A stretch of 54,977 nt of DNA from Oscillatoriaceae cyanobacterium M33_DOE_052 (GTDB taxonomy: Bacteria; Cyanobacteriota; Cyanobacteriia; Cyanobacteriales; Laspinemataceae), in NCBI GenBank assembly GCA_015296065.1, contig DVDU01000088.1, positions 1 to 54,977 on the forward strand, written 5' to 3'. Position 1 is the stretch's first letter, and each line of letters begins with the position of its first letter. A program made the translations under genes and the position numbers. This document shows positions 16,845-25,997 of this stretch, one piece after another. The notes beneath the pieces are model-generated. The model was not told where the DNA came from. It saw only the letters and a list, made by a program, of their open reading frames with translations, and made no database searches.

Positions 16845-17369
16845 GCGGTCAGGAAAGTTTTCTGGTTCCTAGGGGATAAATTGGCGACCTAGGGGTCAAA
16901 CCCTATCAGGCAAGGGATTATTAGACATAATCAGGGAGAAAATCTTGTCTGAAAGCAAGAAAAGCTGCCCGATCAAGGGCGATCGATCATGTCACAGAGA
17001 AATCACCGAGAGTGGTAACTTTTTGATCGCCAACAACGTCATCTATGGCGATGGATAACATCAAAATCGCAACTTTTGCAGGAGCATCTGGCTGGCTACC
17101 TGAAAATACTGTTAGCCGGAAAGGCGCTGAGCTTCCGAGCTAAAATGGATCCAAGGGTGATCCCAGTGGCAATAGGGGTGGTGCTGCGACCCCCGGCCAG
17201 AATGCCACGAGGACGGTGGGAGGTTTTGGATGCAGCCCAGCAACCCGGAAAAATATTGAGCGCGAGCAGCGGGAAAAAGCGGAGCCCGGGTGTTGGCAGC
17301 CCACTGCCATTCCCCAAAGCGAAACAAGCTGTATCGGATGCAGGCAATTAGCAGGAGTGCAGGAAAGCT
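16845..17369. promoter_or_regulatory. hetF upstream region
   Basis: About 525 bases between the last small-RNA copy and the hetF GTG. An open frame at 17076-17351 has no recognisable product. The region is likely to hold the hetF promoter and a long 5' leader; no exact promoter elements can be assigned by eye. Confidence 0.4.
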
Positions 17370-20231
17370 GTGACCCAGAAATTTGAGGAATTGCACATCT
17401 CCGTCACCCCGATCGGTGATGATGAATACTTGGTGCGCACGGAACAGGCACCTAAAGGCGTCCTGCCAGCGGAAGAGCAAGTAACTTGGCCGGTAGGAGA
17501 CTGGTTGCGCCAAGCACGCCAGCTCATGGATGACCCACTCTTGGGGTTGCTCCGGAGCAGTCAACAGGATTTAGTCATGGAAGAATCCTGGGAAGGTGGC
17601 TGGAATTCTCCCCAAAACAACGCCCAGCAGCGGGAGATCGGGTTGCCGGGTGGGGGTGTGGCGGCAGCACAGGAGGTGCGAACCGATCGGTCGGCGGAGC
17701 ATTCGCATCGGGGCGGGGAAGGAACATCAAACGCCCGCACTCTGGTGGCATTGGGGCAGCAGCTTTACTCGGCTCTATTTCAGGGGAGTATTCTCGATCG
17801 CCTCAGCCGATCACAGGCGATCGCCCACAACCAAGACAGTGTGCTACGCTTGCGTTTGGGTCTCAAAGATGCCCTCCTGCCGCGTCTCCCCTGGGAAGTC
17901 CTCCACGAAGACAGCCGCCCGATCGCTACTGGCAAAGATGTGGTATTTTCCCGCTACCAACCCACATTAGCTCCGATATCTCTGCCCGAACCGATCGGTC
18001 GGCGAACCGATCGGTCGGCGAAGCATAGCATACATCCTGGTGGCACCCTCAAAATTTTAATGGTATTGGCCGCCCCCACAGACCAAGAAAACCTCGCCCT
18101 CAAAAGAGAAGCCTACCAGCTCAGCCAACAGCTATCTCAACTATCCCCCAATGGCGAATCGGTCTCAATGGAGCTGGAAATCCTCGAACAGCCAGACCGA
18201 GAAAGCCTTACCCTCGCCTTAGAACAAAACCAATACCAAGTCTTCCACTACGCTGGTCACAGCGACTTGGGTGCTACTGGCGGTGAACTCTATTTGGTCA
18301 ATAACAAAACTGGCTTGACCGAAACCCTCAGCGGCGACGACTTAGCCGGTTTGCTAGTTAACAACGGGATTCGTCTGGCCTTATTCAATTCCTGCCGCAG
18401 TTCCTATAGCGCCACTTCCGACCTCTCCGACCCTGCAGGCGGACGCAACCTGGCGGAAGTCCTGGTGAAAAGAGGCATTCCCGGCGTCCTGGCGATGGCC
18501 GAGCGCATCCCCGATGAGGTGGCTCTCAACCTGACCAAATTATTTTACAACAACCTCAAGCAAGGATATCCCGTGGATTTGAGTCTGAACCGAGCTAGGC
18601 AGGGTCTGATTTCCACCTACGGTTCTGACCAACTTTATTGGGCTCTCCCGGTTCTCTATTTACACCAGGAGTTTGATGGTTATCTCAGTGGTGATGAAAC
18701 CACCACCACCCCACCCCACCAGGATATATATCCCCCAGCGGCCACTCGGAGACGGGGCAACGGAGAGAAGCTGCTGGGATTGAGCGAACAGCGTCAGGTG
18801 TCGCATCAGCATCTTGCCCCCATTTCTTCTTCGCGACTGCCATCCCTCAACTCCCTCGGCGAATCGGACACCTGGGAAGACCCAGACATGGAATCGGATT
18901 TTGATGATGACTTTTATGGCGATGAAGCTGACGATCGTCTGTTTGACAGCCCTTTAGACGAAGATAGCGATGATGAAGCCCTGGTAAAGGATATTTTTAG
19001 CACCCTGAAACCGGGTAGAGGCGATTTTTCCTCCACTGTAGCCCACGGTGAGGAGTTCGACGGCGGCGAAGATGATGCCGAGGATGTGATTGCCGATATT
19101 TTCCAAACTCTCCGTCCCTCCCCCAATTCCCCAAGCAAAACCCAGCGTGAGGAGTTCGACGGCGGCGAACCGATCGGTCTGCGAAGCATAGATGATGCTG
19201 CGGATGTGATTGCCGATATTTTCCAAACTCTCCGTCCCTCCCCCAATTCCCCCAAATCCAAATCAGAGCTGGTAAAAGCCACCCCCCAGAGGGGACAGGG
19301 AGACGGGGTGACGGGGAGACGGGGTGACGGGGTGACGGGGACGATTCCCCTAGTCCAGAAGTCCCCCCGTCCCCTGGTCCAGAAGTCCCCCAGTCGTTCC
19401 AACCTGGCTCGTCCCACCTGGCGTCTGTGGTTGGGAAGTTCCTTCGTGGGTTTGCTGGCAGTAGTTATGCTAGGTATGGGGTTATGGATACAGCGGTGGA
19501 AGACTCCCCAACCAGAGGTAAATCTGGCTCAGGCTCGCCTTACCCCAGCAGTGGAGTTTGCCCTGCAAAAGTTTCCGGGGCGGGATTTGGCAAATATTGT
19601 CTCGAAACCCACTGCGGAAGTGGCGGCGATCGCCATTCAAAAGTTTAGCACCGGCTCCATCAGCACCGGCGCCCGCGCCGTCAGCGCCTTGCTCGACCAA
19701 AATGCCCTTATAGAAGCCAAATCAGCCCTCGCCGCTGTAGATAACCGCAGGCGGGACGAACCGGCAATTAATTTTCTTTACGGTCGGTTGGCTTGGCAGT
19801 TCGTCCAAACCGGCAACCGAGACTATACCATCAACGATGCCCGCCGTTACTGGGAAGCCGCAGTGAAAGGCGAATTAGACTTCCCCTCATACTACAATGC
19901 TCTCGGCTTTGCTTACTACGCCGAAGGCGATTTCATCCGCGCCTACAATGAGTGGATGAAGACAGTTTCCCTCCTGGAAACTACCGATCCTGAAAGTCGC
20001 GATTTCCTCACGGCTTCCGCTGGCTTAGCGTTGGTGATGGTGAAATCTGCGCATTCGCTCCCCAGAGTGGAACAGGAGAGCTTACTCAGTAAAGCCATCA
20101 AGCAGCGGAAAATGGTAATGACTCTCGACCCAGTAAATTTTGAACCCACAACCCTGAGCAAAAACTGGATGTGGTCGGAACCAGTGATTAATGACTGGAA
20201 AAAACTGCTGCAACTGGAAGATAAAAAGTAG
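17370..20231 (+). CDS. hetF: HetF-type CHAT-domain protease with C-terminal TPR-like region
   Basis: A 953-residue CHAT (caspase-like) protein resembling HetF, which in Nostoc is needed for heterocyst development and cell division control. It starts at GTG 17370 with AGGAAAG just upstream. Conserved blocks are EEQVTWPVGDWLRQARQL, LVALGQQLYSALFQG and LRLGLKDALLPRLPWEVL. The catalytic pair is His297 (FHYAGHSD) and Cys342 (FNSCRSS). A long acidic, low-complexity linker (about 440-680) precedes one membrane helix (about 685-708) and a C-terminal helical-repeat region (715-953). It is longer than the HetF I remember (about 820 residues) because the linkers contain mini-insertions, a tandem duplication and minisatellite repeats. 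The small-RNA array upstream supports the assignment. Confidence 0.82.
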   Translation: MTQKFEELHISVTPIGDDEYLVRTEQAPKGVLPAEEQVTWPVGDWLRQARQLMDDPLLGLLRSSQQDLVMEESWEGGWNSPQNNAQQREIGLPGGGVAAAQEVRTDRSAEHSHRGGEGTSNARTLVALGQQLYSALFQGSILDRLSRSQAIAHNQDSVLRLRLGLKDALLPRLPWEVLHEDSRPIATGKDVVFSRYQPTLAPISLPEPIGRRTDRSAKHSIHPGGTLKILMVLAAPTDQENLALKREAYQLSQQLSQLSPNGESVSMELEILEQPDRESLTLALEQNQYQVFHYAGHSDLGATGGELYLVNNKTGLTETLSGDDLAGLLVNNGIRLALFNSCRSSYSATSDLSDPAGGRNLAEVLVKRGIPGVLAMAERIPDEVALNLTKLFYNNLKQGYPVDLSLNRARQGLISTYGSDQLYWALPVLYLHQEFDGYLSGDETTTTPPHQDIYPPAATRRRGNGEKLLGLSEQRQVSHQHLAPISSSRLPSLNSLGESDTWEDPDMESDFDDDFYGDEADDRLFDSPLDEDSDDEALVKDIFSTLKPGRGDFSSTVAHGEEFDGGEDDAEDVIADIFQTLRPSPNSPSKTQREEFDGGEPIGLRSIDDAADVIADIFQTLRPSPNSPKSKSELVKATPQRGQGDGVTGRRGDGVTGTIPLVQKSPRPLVQKSPSRSNLARPTWRLWLGSSFVGLLAVVMLGMGLWIQRWKTPQPEVNLAQARLTPAVEFALQKFPGRDLANIVSKPTAEVAAIAIQKFSTGSISTGARAVSALLDQNALIEAKSALAAVDNRRRDEPAINFLYGRLAWQFVQTGNRDYTINDARRYWEAAVKGELDFPSYYNALGFAYYAEGDFIRAYNEWMKTVSLLETTDPESRDFLTASAGLALVMVKSAHSLPRVEQESLLSKAIKQRKMVMTLDPVNFEPTTLSKNWMWSEPVINDWKKLLQLEDKK
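17683..17703. repeat. mini-insertion (family B) in hetF
   Basis: Copy of the 21-base unit CCGATCGGTC + GGCGGAGCATT, read in frame as TDRSAEHS. It lies in a poorly conserved stretch between two conserved HetF blocks. Confidence 0.65.
17991..18027. repeat. tandem double mini-insertion (family B) in hetF
   Basis: Two units in tandem, 16 bases apart: CCGATCGGTCGGCGAA (17991-18006), then the same again ending GCATA (18007-18027). They are read as EPIGRR and then TDRSAKHS, so the same DNA is translated in two frames within one protein. Confidence 0.75.
18787..18810. repeat. mini-insertion (family A) in the hetF linker
   Basis: Twenty-four bases beginning AACAGCGTCAGG and ending CATCAGC, 19 of 24 identical to the cyclase copy at 4267-4290. 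Read in frame as EQRQVSHQ in the disordered linker. Confidence 0.55.
19050..19253. repeat. tandem duplication in hetF, second copy carrying a 21-base insertion
   Basis: Two copies of an ~84-base segment (19050-19133 and 19149-19253) encoding EEFDGGE ... DVIADIFQTLRPSPNSP. The second copy has exactly 21 extra bases (19170-19190, CCGATCGGTC + TGCGAAGCATA) after GGCGAA. Because the copies are otherwise nearly identical, the borders of the family B element are directly visible. Confidence 0.88.
19298..19342. repeat. GGGGAGACGGGGTGAC minisatellite inside hetF
   Basis: Roughly eight-base units (GGGGAGAC/GGGGTGAC) in tandem within the coding region. They are followed by two copies of GTCCAGAAGTCCCCC (about 19351-19393), a sequence also seen inverted just after the gene (20238-20260). 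This repeat type is otherwise intergenic (compare 20341-20395). Confidence 0.8.
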
Positions 20232-20267
20232 TTCCCCGGACTTCTGGACCAGGGGACGGGGGGGACA

Positions 20268-20396
20268 ATTGATAATTGATAATTGATAATTGATAATTGA
20301 TAATTGATAATTGATAATTGTCAATTGTCAATTATCTCCCCATCTCCCCGTCTCCCCGTCTCCCCGTCTCCCCGTCCCCCCGTCTCCCCGTCCCCC
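20268..20396. repeat. AATTGAT heptamer array and GTCTCCCC octamer array
   Basis: About eight AATTGAT heptamers (20268-20325) are followed by AATTGTC units and then about seven GTCTCCCC octamers (20334-20396). They fill the space between the convergent hetF and the next gene. Confidence 0.9.
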
Positions 20397-20444
20397 AAAA
20401 AGGGAGAGAGGGGTTAGGGGTTAGGGTATTTTGTTGATCACCAG

Positions 20445-21164
20445 TCAATCCTGCTCGTCGAGCCACCGTGACATCAGGAAGGCTCCAGCGGCACAACTCA
20501 GGGCGACGCCAGCGAATAACCACTCGCTTGACTGCCCATCCCCCCCTGTCAAAGGTGAGGATAGAGTCTTGGTGTTCATTGATTCCGCATCCCCGGAGTT
20601 GACCACATCTGCTAGCTCGGAACTCTGGGTTGGGGACAAATCCACCGCTTTGGAAAAATCTGGGTCCCAAAGCAACCAGGCGGCCAGACCACCGGCGACT
20701 ATACCTGTGAGCCACACCCCCAACCAGCACCAAGTACCGTATCTTTCTAACCACCAGAGGATTTGGGTTAAAGAGGGTAAATATCGCGTCAGTAGTGCTT
20801 GGTGCCGCTCTGACAAAGACTCGATCGCCCCCCCTTGTGCCACCCGAAACCCTAATGGCTTCGCATCAGCATCGCCGCTAGGCGTCGCTTCCCCATCGGT
20901 GTGGCGGCGCAAAGCTAGCAATCTTTCTACTTGCCGCTCTTGTGGTGGGGTCAAATTCAGTAAAGGCAAAGGCTGGCGGGTTAGCGGTTGCCACATTCCC
21001 TCCTGAGAGCTAGGGAGCAAGGCTTGCAACCGCCGAAAATGTCGCACCTCCGTCAATCTGTCACTACTTGGCCACATCTGGTCGGTTCGGAAGTGGCGAG
21101 CCGGGAGGGGAGGTCTGCGGCTCCCTGGACGCCATGAATTTGATCCTGAATTTTCTCCGCTCAA
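20445..21164 (-). CDS. membrane protein of unknown function
   Basis: A 239-residue protein I do not recognise. It has a basic, proline-rich N-terminus, a middle helical region (LNLTPPQERQVERLLALRR), one hydrophobic segment of about 20 residues (LGVWLTGIVAGGLAAWLLW), an acidic/Ser-rich stretch, and a second hydrophobic segment at the end (WLFAGVALSCAAGAFLMSRWL). A family A-like element (core 20873-20888 on the plus strand) is read in frame as EATPSGDADA. It is convergent with hetF across a repeat array. The start at 21164 is the longest option and uncertain. It may assist hetF, but only position suggests this. Confidence 0.6.
   Translation of the reverse strand: MSGENSGSNSWRPGSRRPPLPARHFRTDQMWPSSDRLTEVRHFRRLQALLPSSQEGMWQPLTRQPLPLLNLTPPQERQVERLLALRRHTDGEATPSGDADAKPLGFRVAQGGAIESLSERHQALLTRYLPSLTQILWWLERYGTWCWLGVWLTGIVAGGLAAWLLWDPDFSKAVDLSPTQSSELADVVNSGDAESMNTKTLSSPLTGGDGQSSEWLFAGVALSCAAGAFLMSRWLDEQD
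20873..20888. repeat. mini-insertion (family A) core in the membrane unknown
   Basis: The plus-strand sequence CGCCGCTAGGCGTCGC is the reverse complement of GCGACGCCTAGCGGCG, one mismatch in 16 from the cyclase copy. It is read as ATPSG, the same frame as ATPDG in sixA and ATPKG in the subtilase. Confidence 0.6.
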
Positions 21165-21183
21165 GAGTCCTCACCTCAGAATG

Positions 21184-21345
21184 GTCATTAGTTATTAGTC
21201 CTTGGTCATTTGTCCTTGGTCATTTGTTTTTGTCCATTATTCAAATGAATAATTATATTTGCCATAAGTTTTCTGGTTTTCTTCAAGTGAATAACAACAA
21301 AGGACAACTGACAAGTGACAAGGGACAAGTGACAAGGGACAAAGG
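21184..21345. repeat. heptamer repeat blocks flanking an AT-rich stretch
   Basis: TTGGTCA/TTTGTCC units (21184-21238) and GTGACAAG/GGGACAAG units (21300-21345) in opposite orientation with AT-rich sequence between. They fill the space upstream of the membrane unknown and downstream of ddl. Confidence 0.85.
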
Positions 21346-21352
21346 ACAAGCC

Positions 21353-22426
21353 CTAAGCCTTGGTGGAGCCGTGCCGCTCTAGGGCGAGCTGAATCAACCG
21401 GTGAACTAATTCGGCAAAGGGGATGCCGCTGGCTGCCCACAGTTGGGGGTACATGCTCAAGGCGGTAAAGCCGGGAAGGGTGTTGATTTCGTTGATCAGG
21501 ATTTCCCCGGTGGCTTCTACATAAAAGAAGTCTACTCTAGCGAGCCCCGCTCCATCAACTGCTTCTACGGCTTTGATTGCCATTTCTTGAATTTGCTGCA
21601 CCACCTCGGGGCTAACTTTTGCGGGGATGTAGAGGTTGGCTTTGCCGTCGGTGTATTTGGTTTCGTAGTCGTAAAATTCGCTTTGATAGGTGATTTCGCC
21701 CACAGTGGAGGCTTGGAGTTGGTCGTTACCCAATACGGCACATTCTAGTTCTCTGGCGACGACTCCGGCTTCGACGATTAAACGCCGATCGTAACCGGCT
21801 GCCATATCTAGCGCTTTTTCTAGCTCGGAGCGCGATCGGGCCTTGGATATCCCCACTGATGAGCCCAAGTTGGCCGGTTTGATAAAACAGGGATAGCCTA
21901 CAGCCTCCTCGATCCGATCGCACAGTTTGGGAAACACGCAGGGATTAGACCACACATCCGATCGGCTCACCGCCACATATTTTACCTGCGCCAAACCCGC
22001 CTTGGCAAAAGCTGTTTTCATCGCCAGTTTATCCATCCCCACAGCGGACCCTAACACGCCGCTCCCCACAAATGGCACCTGCATCAATGACAGCAACCCC
22101 TGGATCGTGCCATCTTCCCCATTCGGTCCGTGAATGATAGGAAACCATACATCTACCGCCGCCGCCGCTGGTGGAAACTGCCACAGTCCCTCCCGGTTTG
22201 CCGCCGCATCTGGCACTGACAGGGGTTTGCCCTTTTCCAGCACTTCCTCTGATACCTCGGTACTTTGCCAAATCCCATCTTTTTGGACGTAAAATGGCAC
22301 TACCTCATAATTCGCGCCATTCCCTTCACTGGTCAGCGCCCTTCGGATAGCTTGCGCCGAGATAATCGAAACCTCATGCTCTCCCGACCTGCCGCCAAAC
22401 AAAAGTCCTACCCGCAACTTGCTCAT
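21353..22426 (-). CDS. ddl: D-alanine--D-alanine ligase
   Basis: Joins two D-alanines with ATP for peptidoglycan precursor synthesis in the cytoplasm. The 357-residue protein has the full ATP-grasp layout: [12 protein letters not shown] at the N-terminus, [18 protein letters not shown], the ATP-binding run [36 protein letters not shown], and the metal-binding end ARVDFFY ... [20 protein letters not shown]. The family's catalytic Glu (GEHE), Ser and Arg/Glu/Asn residues are present. Length suits the DdlA-like group. It starts at ATG 22426. Confidence 0.96.
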   Translation of the reverse strand: MSKLRVGLLFGGRSGEHEVSIISAQAIRRALTSEGNGANYEVVPFYVQKDGIWQSTEVSEEVLEKGKPLSVPDAAANREGLWQFPPAAAAVDVWFPIIHGPNGEDGTIQGLLSLMQVPFVGSGVLGSAVGMDKLAMKTAFAKAGLAQVKYVAVSRSDVWSNPCVFPKLCDRIEEAVGYPCFIKPANLGSSVGISKARSRSELEKALDMAAGYDRRLIVEAGVVARELECAVLGNDQLQASTVGEITYQSEFYDYETKYTDGKANLYIPAKVSPEVVQQIQEMAIKAVEAVDGAGLARVDFFYVEATGEILINEINTLPGFTALSMYPQLWAASGIPFAELVHRLIQLALERHGSTKA

Positions 22427-23027
22427 TAAATTATTCCTTTAGCAGCGTTTATCCCAGATTAGGTTATCCCAATTTTGCCTAATCATGCTACATGCTCTTT
22501 CTCTCCAGCCTCGCGTTTAAAAGAGGGGAAAATATCTTGACAAGGCTTGCTATTTGTGCGATTATTTTAGATAATGGGAATATTGACAATTTTAAAATTT
22601 TTGTCAATATTCCCATTATCTAAAATATACTCTATATCCCTCAACTTGTCAACCGTTTGGGCAAATTTCTTTGGTGCCGCCAAAAATTTGGGTGCGAGAA
22701 AGGGAGTTGCTGAGACTCACCGAGACTTGGTGAACAAACCCGGTTTCCACCTCGGGACAAGTGACATGTTACCTGTTACCAGGGACAAAAATTACTATCA
22801 TTATAATTGAAGATTATCACGCTGTCAGCGGGGTAATTGAGAGAAAATCACGCTAGAGATGTCAAATTAAGATTTTCTCCACCGCCTGAAAACTACATAT
22901 TATTTAAGTTTCATCCGCCGAATCGCGCATTTACATTATCAGGGTGCGTTGTCGAGGCGGTTTATTTCCTGTGGGCGCGATCGGTTGGCAGCAACTAATG
23001 AAAGAGATGAGCGCGGGAGTGCAGGAA
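22427..23027. other. intergenic region containing a large perfect inverted repeat
   Basis: About 600 bases between the divergent ddl and metalloprotease genes. Apart from the 63-base inverted repeat at 22564-22626 it is AT-rich with no family resemblance. The frame of the protease is open from 22944, but the likely start is 23028. Confidence 0.5.
22564..22626. repeat. 63-bp perfect inverted repeat
   Basis: Two perfectly complementary 26-base arms (22564-22589 and 22601-22626) around an 11-base AT centre. The left arm starts ATTTTAGATAATGGG and ends ATTGACAA. It would form a very stable hairpin or cruciform. It could be a small non-autonomous mobile element, but no flanking target duplication is evident to me. 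Confidence 0.9.
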
Positions 23028-25931
23028 ATGAAGAAACTTCCCTTGGGGATGTTATGGTTGGGGGGGATGTTGTGGTTGGCAGGATCTGGCAGCGCATGGG
23101 GCATAGGGCTGTCAAAACAAATCCAGTGGCTAGAGCCCCCGCTTAGCCTCCAGAAGACCCAAACCCATAGGTCGGCCAAGCATTCAGACCAGGTGAGGCA
23201 AATTGCTCTGGAGTCTCCAGGCAGGACCCTAGGGGAAACGAAACATCTGGGTGTTACCATCGTGGCGGCGAAGGAGGAGGAGTCAGGTAAAGCACCCAAC
23301 GACTTGAAGCCATTCGGGGAAATTACCCAGAATGCGGAAAAACTCGAAGGCTTGTTTACCATCTACCGCCAGACGGAGACAGGGAAAATTTACCTAGAAA
23401 TTCAGCCAGAGCAACTGAACAAAAATTTTTTCTGTACCGCCACATTAGCATCGGGGTTGGGAGAGTTAGGCATCTACCGAGGTTGGCCCCTGCAAGATTT
23501 TGCCTTCCAGTGGCGGCGAGTGAGCAACAAAGTCCAGCTAGTAGTGCCGAACTTCAATTTTAGACCGGAACCGGGAGACCCCCAGAGAACAGCGGTGGCT
23601 GAGTCATTCAGTGATTCGGTGCTGTCTGTGATGAAAATCGAAAGTATTCACCCAGAGCGGAACAGTCTATTAATCGATATCACCGATTTGCTGCTGGGGG
23701 ATATGGCGGGACTAACACAGGCATTTCCGAGGGTATTAGGTGAGGCTTATCGCATGGACTCAGAAGCGTCGTATATTGGCGAAGCCAAAGCCTTTGCGGC
23801 GAATCTGGAACTGGAAACAGTGCATAATTTTTCCCAAAATGGCAATTCTAGATCGACCCCACAAACTCTGGCGGATAGCCGTGCTTTCAGTTTGAAAGTG
23901 CGCTATAGTTTTTCAGAATTGCCGGAAAACAATGGTTATCGGCCCCGGTTGGCAGACTCGCGAGTGGGCTATTTCGTCACTGCTTACCAAAACCCCTCAG
24001 ATTTAAGCCGTGCCGAGCCATTCGTCCGCTATATCCGGCGGTGGCATTTGGAAAAACAGGACCCAAACGCACCGTTATCGCCGCCAAAACAGCCGATCGT
24101 CTTTTGGATAGAAAATACTGTGCCCTTGGAATACCGGGAAGCCATCCGCGAAGGGGTGCTGATGTGGAATAAGGCGTTTGAAAAAGCCGGATTTATTAAT
24201 GCCTTGGAAGTGCGGCAAATGCCAGACAATGCCGCATGGGACCCGGAGGATGTGAACTATAACACGATTCGCTGGTTTAACGCCTTGGAGTCGGGGCTGA
24301 TTGCGCTCGGTCCGAGTCGGGCTAATCCTGTGACTGGAGAAATCTTAGACGCGGATATCATTATTAATGCTAATGCCTTGCGGGACATTCGCCAACAGTA
24401 CCAGAAGTTGGGGGGAGAATTGGCGGGGACAACGCCGCCTTGGTGTTTTGAAGATATGGCACTAGACTCGATTGATGAGGGTCTGCTGTTGATGGCCAAG
24501 GAAAACGAGCGGTGGGGAAAACTGCTGCAGTCCTGGGAACAGGAGGCGGAGTCTGAGGTTTGTTTAGGTATGGAAGGTGTCGCCCAGGCGGCTTTTGGGT
24601 CGCTGTTTTTGGGGGTGAACCAACAGCTAGAAGGGGCGAATATGGAAGTTTATATCCACCAGTTCCTGCGGGCTTTGGTGGCGCATGAGGTGGGTCATGC
24701 TTTGGGTTTACGGCACAATTTTCGGGGCAGTACGATGTTGATGCCTGAAGATTTGCACAATATTGCGATGACGCGCAATTTGGGGCTGGTGGGGTCGATT
24801 ATGGATTATGTCCCGGTGAATTTGGCTCCACCCGGTAGTCCCCAAGGGGATTATTTTCCGGTGACTGTAGGTGAGTATGATGTCTGGGCGATCGAATATG
24901 GATATAAACCCATAAATGCTGCCAGTCCTGAAGCTGAGCTACCAGAACTAGAAAAAATCGCCAGCCGCGCTGGTGAGAATAATTTGGGTTATGCTACGGA
25001 TGAGGATAGCACTAATACTATCGACCCCACGGCAAAAGCATACGACCTCAGTGCTGACCCTCTACAATACTCGCTCTGGCAAATGGAAAATGCCCGTGCT
25101 GTGTGGGGGAAGCTGGACGCGAGGGAGTTGCCACCGTCTGAGGGTTATAGTGCTTTGCGCGATCGCTTCGATACCGCCTTCCGATATTACTTCAGCAACG
25201 CTAACAAAGCCAGCAACTATATCGGCGGTCAGCGGTTCAACCGCAACCACCCCACAGACCCGGGGGCGCGGTTGCCCTTTGAAGCCGTCCCCGTAGAAGA
25301 GCAGCGGCGAGCTTTAGCCTTATTGCACAATTATGTCTTTGCGGAGGGAGCTTTTAATTTTTCCCCGGAAATACTCAACCAACTGGCTCCATCCCGCTGG
25401 CGACATTGGGGTAGTGTTCCTGTACGTGGTGAGCTAGATTATCCCATATCCGATCGCATCTGTGAGGCACAAACCGCCATTTTGATATCCCTGCTCTCTT
25501 CCCGACGCTTACGGCGGCTGCAAGATGCCGAATTTAAAAACCCTCCCGGCTCAGTCCTCACCATCACGGAACTATTTGATAGCCTGCAAACCGGCATTTG
25601 GAGCGAAATATCGGCAAAAAACAATCCTGCCATCACAATTTCGCCCATGCGGCGATCGCTACAGCGCCAACACTTAAAAATCCTGATGAATCTGGTGTTG
25701 CAGGATGCCAAAAGCATGGACAATGCCACCAATTTCCTGGATTTTCTCATTGCCTTGCAAACCCTGAATGCTCCCGATGATGCCAGGGTTTTAGCGCGCC
25801 ATCAACTGCGGGAAATGGCAACCACCATTGACCAAGCCTTGAAAAAGCGCGGCAATAAAATGGATGCTTTAACCCAGGCTCATTTGGAAGATAGCAAAGA
25901 CCGCATCATCAAACTTTTAGATGTTGTTTAG
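23028..25931 (+). CDS. secreted zinc metalloprotease (DUF5117/DUF5118-type)
   Basis: A 967-residue protein from ATG 23028, chosen because it gives a clean signal peptide (MKKLPLGMLWLGGMLWLAGS then SAWG) and has AGGAA close by. The frame is open back to 22944. An N-terminal beta-rich half (FGEITQNAEKLEGLFTIYRQ) is followed by the metzincin site HEVGHALGLRHNF with zinc ligands His553, His557, His563 and catalytic Glu554, and a downstream SIMDYV Met-turn. This fits the large bacterial DUF5117/DUF4953 proteases, which act outside the cytoplasm on unknown substrates. A worn family B mini-insertion near the mature N-terminus (23164-23184) is read as THRSAKHS. Confidence 0.87.
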   Translation: MKKLPLGMLWLGGMLWLAGSGSAWGIGLSKQIQWLEPPLSLQKTQTHRSAKHSDQVRQIALESPGRTLGETKHLGVTIVAAKEEESGKAPNDLKPFGEITQNAEKLEGLFTIYRQTETGKIYLEIQPEQLNKNFFCTATLASGLGELGIYRGWPLQDFAFQWRRVSNKVQLVVPNFNFRPEPGDPQRTAVAESFSDSVLSVMKIESIHPERNSLLIDITDLLLGDMAGLTQAFPRVLGEAYRMDSEASYIGEAKAFAANLELETVHNFSQNGNSRSTPQTLADSRAFSLKVRYSFSELPENNGYRPRLADSRVGYFVTAYQNPSDLSRAEPFVRYIRRWHLEKQDPNAPLSPPKQPIVFWIENTVPLEYREAIREGVLMWNKAFEKAGFINALEVRQMPDNAAWDPEDVNYNTIRWFNALESGLIALGPSRANPVTGEILDADIIINANALRDIRQQYQKLGGELAGTTPPWCFEDMALDSIDEGLLLMAKENERWGKLLQSWEQEAESEVCLGMEGVAQAAFGSLFLGVNQQLEGANMEVYIHQFLRALVAHEVGHALGLRHNFRGSTMLMPEDLHNIAMTRNLGLVGSIMDYVPVNLAPPGSPQGDYFPVTVGEYDVWAIEYGYKPINAASPEAELPELEKIASRAGENNLGYATDEDSTNTIDPTAKAYDLSADPLQYSLWQMENARAVWGKLDARELPPSEGYSALRDRFDTAFRYYFSNANKASNYIGGQRFNRNHPTDPGARLPFEAVPVEEQRRALALLHNYVFAEGAFNFSPEILNQLAPSRWRHWGSVPVRGELDYPISDRICEAQTAILISLLSSRRLRRLQDAEFKNPPGSVLTITELFDSLQTGIWSEISAKNNPAITISPMRRSLQRQHLKILMNLVLQDAKSMDNATNFLDFLIALQTLNAPDDARVLARHQLREMATTIDQALKKRGNKMDALTQAHLEDSKDRIIKLLDVV
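23164..23184. repeat. mini-insertion (family B), degenerate, in the metalloprotease
   Basis: CCCATAGGTC followed by GGCCAAGCATT, 17 of 21 bases identical to the second hetF unit (18007-18027) and translated in the same frame (THRSAKHS versus TDRSAKHS). Confidence 0.55.
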
Positions 25932-25993
25932 TCATTAGTCATTTGTCCTTTGTCATTTGTATAGAACAAGGGACAAGGGACAAGCGACTAATG
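25930..25993. repeat. heptamer repeat block between convergent genes
   Basis: TTAGTCA/TTTGTCC/TTTGTCA units followed by the reverse-complement set (AGGGACAAGGGACAAGCGAC), which can fold into an extended hairpin between the metalloprotease and miaB 3' ends. Confidence 0.8.
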
Positions 25994-25997
25994 ACAA

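Noticed and set aside
17076-17351. 91-codon frame upstream of hetF
   Set aside because: No ribosome site and an atypical Arg/Pro/Gly-rich product; more likely the hetF leader.
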